64,000 nt of DNA from Pocillopora verrucosa. Taxonomy: Eukaryota > Cnidaria > Anthozoa > Scleractinia > Pocilloporidae. Below the pieces are notes generated by a model that saw nothing but the letters and a program-made list of their open reading frames with translations, did no database searches and had not been told where the DNA came from. Made by a program: the position numbers and the translations under genes. Shown one piece after another: positions 31,833 to 43,800 of this stretch (position 1 is the first letter of the stretch; every line of letters starts with the position of its first letter). The stretch is taken from assembly GCF_036669915.1 (NCBI RefSeq), contig NC_089325.1:20760831-20824830 (forward strand), read 5' to 3'.

Positions 31833-34800
31833 TCAAAGTTTTGTAAATGTAATATCCACAGCAAAATTCTCTTTGTATGTTTTCCAAGTTTTGGGTTTGT
31901 GGGGATTATCCAACTCTCCACGACGTAGAAACAGTCTGAAAGAAAAAAGACACACCTTTATAACCAAAATATGTTTGATCTCAAAGTTCACCATTGACAG
32001 GCAAGGTATAAAACTACTTTTTTTGGACAATAATTTGCCTGAATGATGCTTCAGCTTCAAGTTTGAGAGCTTTGAAATTAGTGTGGACATCTCAGGGCAG
32101 AAACGAGTCTGGATGGAAACCTTGTATTCACAATCTACCAAAAAGAATTAGTAGGATTTGAGAGGACTGGGAAAAATAATTCCAGTTTTAATTCCTATTA
32201 TTATTAATAATAATATAGACGAAAAAATTATGCACATTTGATTGACTGAAAACAAGTGCCTTTTTCATATAAAACTAAAGCAAAGTTGCAACACGAGACA
32301 GTACAAATTATAAATAGCATGCACGCACTGTCAAAATATTATCTAGCTTGACTTTCTGTAATACTTTTTTCAGCTAAATTACTGATAAGTAAGAACATGA
32401 TTTCTCACGCGAGTTGGTGTACATAAGCTCTTGTAAATTTTCAAAGACTATGAATAGAACTTTCCCTATTGGCTCATGTAATTTTGTTGTCTTTGAAAGA
32501 TTTACTTGTGCTTATTAACACCAAATTGCACTTGAAATCATGTGATTACCCATCAATAATAATTGCACTGATCCATCTAGAAAACTAGTACAGTTAAAGA
32601 TCTACAGGGTTTTTTTTTTAAGGTTTTAAGTAACCAGAGCTTTTTTAAAGGTAAATGGTTGTGGGTCTCGAAATCCAACATGGCAGACAAAATGTCATAT
32701 TGTTCGTACTTTCCTGCCACGGTAGCAAGATTTGTCAAAAAGACAGTCCCCATCAGAACGTTTTTAAACTAACCTTAAGTCAGAAGTCTTTTTTTGTTTT
32801 CAGAAAAGATAGGCAGTGCAAATTTAAATCTTTATTGAGCCCAAATTTAGACCTGATAAACATCATCTCTGTACGGGCTCTCAAAGCTCTCGACTTCTGA
32901 ACCACCTTACCTGGAGTTCTCTATAAAACTTGTGTGAAACCAAAAGAAGAAAGCACACTGGTCATACCCTCTTGGAACATTCTGACAGAAGAAAATTTGA
33001 CACAATTTGAAAACTTATTGGCATACACTCTTTAATTTTATTTTGCCAAGGTCTTTTTTGGTTTTAATCAGTAACTTTAAATAGCATTAAGAATTAATAC
33101 AATTAAGATTTAATACTAGGAAGTTACAATTATACTGTCATGGACAAAATGTTAACACTACATCACACCAATCTAAAAGTGTGAACAATTCACAAATTAA
33201 TTATCAGGGCAGAAACCCACTACCTGCCACTCCATTTTGTGCTAGCTGCTTTGTGAGTTGTGAGACAGAAAATATGTATTTTTGAACTGATTCTAACATC
33301 TTTGTCTAGATTAAAAAGGTACTCAAATGTGTCTGAGAATGCTAGAAATCCTGTCTCATGGAATTCAAATTTCAAATTTTTCCATGGGAGCATACTCCCA
33401 GACCCCCTCAAGGAGTGTGCTGCTTTGCAACATGCCATGCTTGCTATTCAAGCATAATTTTCATTCAGCCACTTACTCTGTTCAGATTATACATCTATTA
33501 CATTCTCTGATGACAACCCTGCATTATATAATCTTCTTCATTTGGAGCAATCCACAAAACAAACTCTTTGTGATAAAAATGTTACATGATCCCTGGGCAC
33601 AGGTCATAAAATTGATGTGTTTCCATGCCAATTTTGTCTTTAGTTAATGTGGATTCTGGAACAGTTGCAGCCTGGAGCTCCATTATAAAATTAATATAAC
33701 AATGACATACTTACTGAATTAGATGAGTAAAACTTTATTTTGATGTCTCCTGTAAGAGTAGGGGATTCTGCCTCATAGAGAATAATAACTAATTTGTCAA
33801 GATCTCTGAGGTGCTGTATCTATCAGAAGGATTAAAAATATATATCAAATTTTAATAGCTAGCAAAGAAAAATGTGAAAAAAAAGAAACAATTGGAAACA
33901 ACAAAAGACTCAGGAAAAACTGTCTCTATCTTTGCTTTTTCACTGTTGCTGTTTTTTAAAAACTATAACTCATACTTAGAGGCTACCAACCTATTAACTA
34001 CTAGGCAGTTTATGTTTGTGTTCCTTTAAACTTAAGTTGATTGATTGAAAAAAAAAAGTTTGCTTTAGCAAGCTGATTAATTGTAGCATATAGTGTGCTT
34101 GTGAGAATGTTTAGAAGTGAGAGTGAATACTATGTCAAGCCCATATCATTTGCATGTAGATAACCACAGAAATAAGTAATTTATTTTAGTTGCTTAGTAA
34201 GTAATAAATAAAAATTTTCAGATTGGTTTGATGTAATGTGCTGTCATGTAATAAAACAGGAAAAGTGCCTCTCAAATGAAACATCTTGACCATCACCAGA
34301 AACAAAAAAAAGTGCCTTCCCCCTGCCGCCCCTCTAATTCAGTTTTCATGATGCTCTAATGTTTCTTTAATCACCTTTCTCCTAAAATGTTTGGAAAAAG
34401 GGCCTTGGTCTTGAAGAGAGGTTTCAAACTAACAAAGAAAAACACCTATGAAAATGGTGCCGAATTCTAATGCACTCTCTCACCTGTCCTTGACGTGAAT
34501 TTGATAGATGTAGTGTCGTAACAGTGCTACCATTGATAATTATCTCAAATGAAAGATCTTTTCCATTTCCATCTCCAATACCTGAACAAAAACAAAAACA
34601 GAGAAAAAAATTGTTATCATTAATATTTACCTATTCATAGATTTTGTTTTCATACAATAATTTCATACAACAATCAATTACATTTTTCACACAACAACAA
34701 GAATCACTAAGGCAAAGGTTTGTGCCATGGTCTTTTTATATTAGGATACCAATTTGTAAGCTTCATAATCTTCATTAAGCACTTAACTTCCAAAAAGACC

Positions 34801-37800
34801 AGGACAGAATTTCTCCTAACAATACCAAAACAATATCAAACAGAGAAGTGATGGAAATAAAGAAAATAACAATTGGAGATAATAAGTTGATCCAATACCA
34901 AATTCTCTGAACTAACATGATATGAATTGTATGGCTGCCAATACAGAATTATTAAAGAGATCTGGAAGTGAAAGTGTTACTGTAGAAATTAATGAAATGG
35001 TAAAACACTGTTGCTCTACAGAATCAAACCAGTTTGAAAACATAATTTAAAGAGCCCTTCAAAAACTCAAAGAGATCACACATCCAGTGTATGGGAGAGT
35101 AAATGATTGATTTGTTGACTGAATTTTCTATTGTACCAAATTGAACGGTAATCACTGAAATTTTCCATTAAGATATTGTTACAAGAATAGACATTTCCCC
35201 TACCAGATATTGCATCAATCTTGATGTTTTTAATACGATATGACACAGAGGCAGGAAGTCGACCATTTAACTTGGTAAACACTTTTTCCAGGTAACCTAC
35301 AAAACGACTCTGAAATGACACAATATTAGGGGAAAAATGTATCCAAAGGAATTCTTGACAGAAACTTTTTAGTACCAAAATAAATTCTTGGCATCGATGA
35401 TTAAATGAAATGGAGCCTTTTCATGGCATGGTTTTTCACCTTACATTTACTTTGTAATTCATACACAATGCACACCAACCTGACTGGGTGTCTGCACTCC
35501 TTGAAATTGATTTCCAACTGAATAATCAGTTCTCCTGTGCCCAAAATATTCCAGGCTATGCTAAAAAGAACCATAAATAACCCATAGTCATGCAGCGAAA
35601 ACCAAGCAGAACATCAAGATTACTCAATAATGACTAATTTCTTTAATTTGTTTATTTATTTTCTTTGTTGGGGGGGAGGCCCAGTAATGAAGGAACATTA
35701 CCTTAGCCTGCTCAAACTGACCACTGGCAATAAGCCAAGCACATATTGCAGTCCCTGTTCTACCTAAAAAAAAACAATTGCATACAATAAGAACTATAAT
35801 AATAAGAATGAAACTAAAAGGGAAAAACTGTGAAATACCTGTAACAACATTGAAATATTGTAGATTGTGGGCACCCTGAGTATCAGTTACATGACATAAA
35901 CAGGTTAATAAACAGTGAGAACTCAAGGATAAAAGGTTACATTTACTGTGTTGCAAAACAATTTGACACATTTTTGGGAAATTGGATTTCAGACTCAGTT
36001 ACCAGTAACTACTCTGATCCAATTTTTGCCCCATGATGGTACAGGAGTACAATAATTCCATAAAAAAACAAAGAAATGTTGTATTTTTCACTAATTTTCC
36101 TTTTAAGATGCTGTTGATTAAAATTCAAAGTGGGTCTCAGACTATGGTGAAACCCTACCCTATGGCCACCCCAGTACTACAGTCACCTCGTTCTTACAGC
36201 CACCTTTTCATGACATGGGAAAACCACCATACATTTTCTTATAGAAACGCCTTGTTAACAAAGCCAACAGCCACATTTTAAAACCCCAAACATTAGAATC
36301 CTTGGATGATAATTTCACTTTGTTAATACTGCTGCAAGCACTGAATTTAGAAATTCAATACACCTGTGATATGTCAATTCTATTGATTTTTGTCATTTAC
36401 TAATTGAAAAGCTAATTTAATAAGAGAGAAGCAACACTCCTACTTGATTTCATTACAAACATGATAAATGAATTAGATCTTGATGCTAACATTTGCTTAG
36501 GCAACTTGTGATGTGGTAATAAGTAATTTGATCCTGCCCTGGTGGTATGACCACACTGTTAATACAGTCAATTTGTTTTAGCCCACAGATTACAGTTTTG
36601 ATCTCAAGCAATAGGAAATGGTAGCATGTCAGTCAAATGAAACAATTTCAAAATCACTTCTTCCTGCATTCATCAATCAGATGTGAAAAAAATACATGCT
36701 ACTTGGCATTAAAACTGTGCTGCAATTGTAAGTTGCCTTCACCTTTTCCTCCTTTACAATGAACAGCAATAACATTTTTAGGATCTCTGTCAAGCCATTC
36801 TCTCACATTGTGCGTAAAATATAACAACTGACTGAAACAAAGAATAAAACAACCACATCCACAGGTAAGATCTCTAGGATATTTACACCAAAAAGTTGAA
36901 ATTATTCTATCATGGTTGTCATTTGGCACCATACCACAAAGTCACTAATTTGACCATAACTAAGAACTCTCTGAAAGTTCCAAAACATGAAAAAAGTATT
37001 AATGGAACCTTGCAATCACCAATGGGGTTATAAGTGAGAAGTGCAGAAACTAGCACACACTTTCTCTCCAGTGTTTCACTGGCTACCTAAGTCACCAACA
37101 TATGGCCAAAAATTTATTTCCATTACCAGTAAAACTTAATAAAAATTATATACTAAGACCCAACAAAGTGTATTTTAAAGAAAAATTCTAGAAATGATGA
37201 AACTAGGAGATCCTCGCAGCTAAGAACACTACTGAAACGAGTAGTTGTAAAATAGGACCTGAAAAAAATTTCAGGCCCGTACGGGAAAAAAAATTTTTTT
37301 TTTTCAGGTCCTATTTTACAACTACTCATTTCAGTAGTATTCTTAGCTGCGAGGATCTCCTAGTTTCATCTTTCCACCGCAGTGCAAATATGTGAATTTT
37401 CATATATCTAAAATCTTTAATTCTAGAAATGTATTAAAAACTTTGACTTATGCATACAGCTGCCTCATTAATAAGGCTGTATTGCGTTACTCAGAATTAC
37501 AAGTGACTAACTTGGAAGTCTAAGACTAATTCCCTTTTCAAAACAAGCCAGTGACTGCCTGAGTTCCTCTGGCTACTTGATAACATGTTGCTGGTTACTC
37601 CGGTCAAAATAATTACCTTTAAGCCCTTAATGAACTTTTCATAGTCAACTACTTTTGCAGAGTGTGTCACCTACATCAAAACATTTTTAAACTCCTTCTG
37701 AACTAGTTAAGTGTTACAGGCCATTAGTCTGGTTTAAAACCTCAGTTCTCTGATCACATTTTTATGGCTTGAATATAGTCCTCTGAACAAGCAGCATAAT

Positions 37801-40800
37801 TTTATTTGACTTTTAGTTCAAACAGTAACAATGCACTTTCTAATTCTTTATCATTTCCCTTTAGTATCTAGGCAAGGAGAATTACTTTTCGGGGGATTCA
37901 TTACTACTCACAAACATCACACTAACCTAAGCCTAGGTACATTGTGATCATCAATGAGAACTCGCTCCACTCTGTTATGGAACACAGATGGATCATAGCT
38001 TCTCTCACCTATAAAAAAAATATTATTGGAACTTCTTTCAATTAATTTTAAAATCTAAATTTAGAGAGAAAACAACTTTTCTATTAAAATGACAACAGTC
38101 TAAAAGAAAAAAAAGTGTTGCCAATTAATTGTAACATATTGTTTCACTTCCAGTAGTGATCAAATGTAAATTCCATATACAGTGTCTACATTTTTAGACA
38201 AAAGAGATATGGTTTAATATAACCCACACATTAATTTTCTATAACCCTCCTTTGAATCAATTTGTCCTCTGATTATTTCCCTTAAAAAGAAACCAAGGCC
38301 AGTAGAAAAGACCCAGGTCAAGAGTTTCACTTTCTTCACCTTTGTTACTTTAGATGGAAGAAAAACAAACTTATGAGAATTTATGAGATGGTTATGAGAA
38401 AAATAAACACCCTTTTGGCTGGCTGTTATATTGGCTGATAATGTCATTGGCTGGGAGATTGTCCTCAAAATTTCACATTTGCCTTGAAGCTTCCCTCCTT
38501 GGCCATGAAGGGGTTTGTTTACTAAACACGCAACCACATTCTCAATGCTTAAATTACCATAAATGTAGAGAATATTGATAGTTGGATTTTGGGGGAAGCC
38601 CAATCAGTGACAATATGCAATCAGATGCCTTAACTGGTACTTAAGTTATCAAATGTCACAATATCAATAACTAACATCTAACTATCATTGCAACTTAAAT
38701 ACAGTATAGACGTGGTACAAATATGTCTTCACCTTTCAAAAAATTTGTTATTTTGTGCACCTTGAAGGCTCACCTTACAGGTGAACTTTCAGGTTGCACC
38801 ATTTTAGATACATGCAAATTAAAACTAAAGTTACCAGTGCTGGGAGGAAATTCACTCAGGTATGTATAAAATGAATGAATTAAGCAGCCTTTATATTAAT
38901 CTCACTTACTACATAAATTGTAGACTTTGTAGTGGTCAGGATGTTTTGTATCCAAGAATCGCACAACTTCCTGTGAACAAAAAGGCAACATGCTTACTTC
39001 CCTAAACAATAAAACATCATATAACAGTGTTAACAAAGACGTAAGTTAAACTGAATTGAGCACTATAAAAACACACCAACTAATCTATACTGCCAGTGCA
39101 TAAAGAGATCTTGGAAAAAAGGAAAGCACTTCTTTTTTATATGACATTTACAAGCTCTATATACAAAGAAAATCTGATCAGAAAGGAGAGGTCATGGGTT
39201 CAGATCCTGTATTGGCCTTAATTTTTTTTTCTGGCCTTGTTTTCACTACTGCTTTTAATTAGAAATTACTGTGAAGAACACTAACACATTCACTTCTTTA
39301 TATGCAGTTCACATAATTATATGATTTTCATATATTTGCAGTCTGATCACTAGCATTAACCCTTTCACTTCCAAGGTCTCTTTTAATTAGTAATTCTTAA
39401 TACTTTATAGCATACATTGCACAATTTTTAGATATGAGAATTTAGTACTGGATCATATGATAATCCTCTAATTCACATTTTCCTATATTTTGATCACTTG
39501 TGCACATGATATTGTATAATTACTGTCGTAGAAAGTATGTCTTAGCAACCACTTGGAGTGAAAGGGCTAATTAATAGCCTGTTAGAGCTTTATGATAAAA
39601 TAAGTGGTTCACTTACTGACACTGGATTACGGTATAACTTGTGTTTTCCAGACGAAGGGAATGACATGGCTATAACTCTCTCTGAATTGAAGAATATAAT
39701 TATGATAACTTAGCAAAATTAAATTTTACTAGTTATCTACTTTCTAATTTCTCTCTGCATGGAAAACTCTAATTATCCTCATCATAACCAACTGTAATTA
39801 TTATTATAAATCTACTTGTGTTCTATCCAAATTCTGCAATCTGATTAGCTATGCTATTTGCTTCCTATTCCATTAACTTAAACACCCTAACATCAGACTG
39901 CACAATCTCCATACTCAGGGCATGAAATTGCACCTAATACAGGCACCAATGCGCCTAAATTTTTCACTTTGGTGACCAAATCCTGAAAGTTAGTTGCCAA
40001 ATTGGCGACTAGAATGTTTCATCATAACCTTACCAAGAGATATAGTGAATTAAAAAGATTTGCAAAAATAAATCCGCAGCAAACTTCCTCTTTAAGTTTG
40101 TTTCCAAAACGTAGCACATGCATCTCGATCGATAACTAGACGCCATCTTGGATTTAGATGAGCCTGAACTTTGCATATCATCCATCCTAGTGTCCACTTT
40201 GTAACATGTTAAAGATCTTTTCCCTAAATTAATTTTGGAGGGTCTATCTAGAACACTGACAGCGTAAAGAAAGATTTTCTTTGTCTTTGAAAATGGTGAC
40301 CAACTTTTTTTGAATTGGCTACCACTGAAGAATTGAGGAGCCAAGTGGCTATCAGAAAAAAAAGTTAATTTCACGCCCTGATACTGTCCTTGAATCATTT
40401 CCTATGGAACTGACAACAAGAATTTGTTTAACAATCAAGAATTCTCATGACTTTTGCATTTGACTCAGCATTGACACTGTAAGGAGAAATTAGATACCAG
40501 TCACTCTTCAGAGATAAAGGGTTACCCCTTTTACCCCTAAGAGTGACCAGCTGTTAATTTCTCCTTACAATATCACCCCTAAACCACACATTAAGATCAC
40601 CAACTGAAGGAGCTCTTGATTGTTACACAAATTCTCCTTGTCAGCTCCTTAGGGAATGTAGAGAGAGCAGTATGGAGAATATGCATACTGATGACAGGGT
40701 GCAAAGGGTTAAATAGTGAATGGACTGAGTAGCCTAACAGTGTGTGGATGTAAACAAACTAAAATTAAAATAACATGAGCCTGCCTTTTGGTAATTTTTT

Positions 40801-43800
40801 TGTGATCTTGTGAATTAATAATGATTAAAAACATGAAGATTATTCATTCTCAATATATTTACAGATTATTTCTGATGTTTATCCTATTTTAGAAACAAAC
40901 AGAGACTAAGTTTCTAGGTTACCATAAGTGATTAATAATAAAAAGTTATATTTTACAGACCTGTTACATATGTCAAGTCTAAATCAAAACCATCCTTTTG
41001 ATATCTCCTTTTGTTCTGCGATATCTAGTTTCAAAGAAAACACAAGGAGAGCACAATGTTATTGAATATGTAATGAGGACTGGAGTCTTCTTATTTGCTG
41101 TTTTTTTTTTTCAGAGGGGGGGAGCACTTAACATTTAGTAACAAGGGGGGGAAAGCAGAGGTTAACAATATCTCCACTGGCAATGTTTCCTACAGTAACT
41201 CCACACACCATTCTTCTTGTAGCTCTTTCAAGTTGGTCTTTTCCTGTGACAATTCTAATAAACAGCAATATTCGCACAAGACGAGCAGTAATGATGAGTC
41301 TGAAACAGAAGAAAAAAAAAACAAATGATTGTTTATAGTAAACTCCTCATCTCACTTTGGATAAATATAAAGGAAAAGTGAAGACCAGCTACATAAACTT
41401 AAAAAATATGAGAGGTGTATGGTAAACAATAAGAAGGAAGAAATGGAGATCTTTGTATTGAAAAAAATTAGGAAAATAAAGCATTTTCTAGACACTATAG
41501 CACACGACGAAATTAAACAAATATCTGGTTAATGGAAAACAATAAAACAACCAAGTGTTTTACCACTAGGCTCTTTAGTTACATCCAACAAATAATTTTA
41601 CTGTGATTAGATCATTTAGATATTCAATTCCATGAAATCTTATCTTTTTCACAACTGAAACAGCTTGGTTCCTGCATGATTCAGAATACTCACTTTGCAT
41701 AGCCATGTTCCTCTAGTGTCAGGAGAGAAAAGGTTAGGGTGAGGATGAATGAAACTACAACTACTATCAGATCTATGATTTCTAGCCATCTGTGGAAGAA
41801 GGCTCTCCTGCAACAAAAGAAATTAAATCTGTGGGTGAAACCACTGGAAAAAGTAAAGTGAGTAACAGCCCAATGCAACATTTAGAAAAATATCTCATGC
41901 AATTGGTAATGGTAAAAGGACTGAGTGGAGTCCAATTTGGATTGCTATCATACAATTGATTAACAAAATCAGATGATCGTGAAGTAAAGGTCTGATTTAT
42001 TACTCAAGAGCATGCACTTGATGCAAACTGTGCAACTACACAAGCCTGATGCATACACTGCCTTATCAGTGCTCAAATCAGACTGGTGATAACCAATCGT
42101 GTTCAAGAATTTTTTTATTATAGTTTTGATCATGGTTGTAATCATACACATAAATAAATCAGAGTTCTGCTTCAAGCTCATTCAATTTCCTTTCTTGGTT
42201 TTACTATGACTATAAATTTGTGATAAAAAGGAAAACTCTCAAATCAGTTATGTTGGTTGTTAAACACCAAAATCAGCCACTCAAATAAACCCTTTGAGAG
42301 TATTGTGCCCCTAACCCTCTACCCTTTAACATCACTATGTGTATTTTTGCCTTTGTTCTCTACTCATTTCCTATGGTGCCAACAACGAGAATTTGTATAA
42401 CAATCAAAAGCTTGTTTGGTTGGTGATCATTTCTTTTATTCTTGTTACCTTAATGTGTGATTCAGGGGTGAAATTGTGTGGAGAAATTAGATGCTAGTCA
42501 CTTCAGTGTAAAATAGTCAAGTAACTTAAACTCACCCTAAAGCAAAAATCCTTAGAAGGACCTCTATTAAAAAGTAGGTGACTATTAAAATGGATAATAT
42601 TTCCAGAGTCTAGAAGGCAAACACAAACATGGCATAAAATAATGATACAAGTGGATTGATCATTATCATCTTTTCTTAAAGCAAATAGAGCCATACAATG
42701 CAATTGATACAGGACTATGAAGCAATGGTCCCATTTCCATTAAGCTTAAAAAAATTCACAAGTTGAATTCAAATTTGGTTACAAAGTATGCTAAATTTAT
42801 ATCCATCTGAAGAGTAGTTTATCAATTTATCTATTATGTCAAATTAAGCAAACAAGAATATTATACAAACATGAATGGTTGCAAATGTATTTACAAAACC
42901 AAACAAATAAAACCAATAATTTTCATAATAAATAATAGTAATAATAATAATAATCTAGCAGTGGACATTCCAAGAGGTGGCTCTTCTTGTTGCACTGAAT
43001 TTAGTTGAATTGAATTTAGAATGTTGGTTTTTGCACAGGGAGGAAATCCAGAGGACCTGGAGAAAAACCCTTAGAGAAAGGATAAGAACCAACCAAAAAC
43101 TCAATCCACATGTGACACACTGGGTCACAGCAGCAGAAGACAAGAAGCCCTGCTACCCTAAATGAATTCAAATAACTTGTAGTTCTGGGAGACTCCTTTT
43201 CAACCCAATGTTCCAGGTGCCTCATGATTAGGTTAACTTTTCACCCTTTCACTCTCACATTCTCATCAGTAATTCTCCTTACTGTCTATTATGCAATTCT
43301 TATGATGTTAGTTTGGAGAATTTGGTTTTAGATCAATTTATATTTTTATTCATTCTCACCTTTTGTCTGCTTGACATTGTATTGATTTTAAAAAGAGAAA
43401 TTCTGTATTGGTCACATGTTGGAGTTACTGGGTTAAATACTAGGTTATAGTTGTGGTGGAAAGAGTGAGCTCTCCAATATCAGTATTATTAACTATTACA
43501 GAACTAAGATGATATGGAGTGCCAAAAAATGGTGTTGAAATATACTTCTTGAAAGAAAAGTTTATTTTTTAATACTTCACTGCCAAATTTTACCTTCAAA
43601 GTTCTAAGTTTTCTTATACAAAACATAAATATTACAATTATAATTTACCCTTTCATCTTTTCCTGCAGTGGCCAAGTCAACTATGACAATAATAATATCT
43701 GCTAATACCAAAAGGAGACTGAATACTCTACCAGACAAAATCAAATCAAAATTAACAAAACATGGAAATGAAATAAAAAACAATTAAACAAACAAAAAGT

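Noticed and set aside
40030..40398. 122-codon frame in the CAGGGC-ended element as a transposase
   Set aside because: Too short, no zinc finger or catalytic motif; the frame is incidental to a non-autonomous element.
41095..41328. 77-codon plus-strand frame
   Set aside because: It is antisense to VSP exon 6 (S4 helix), so a shadow frame.
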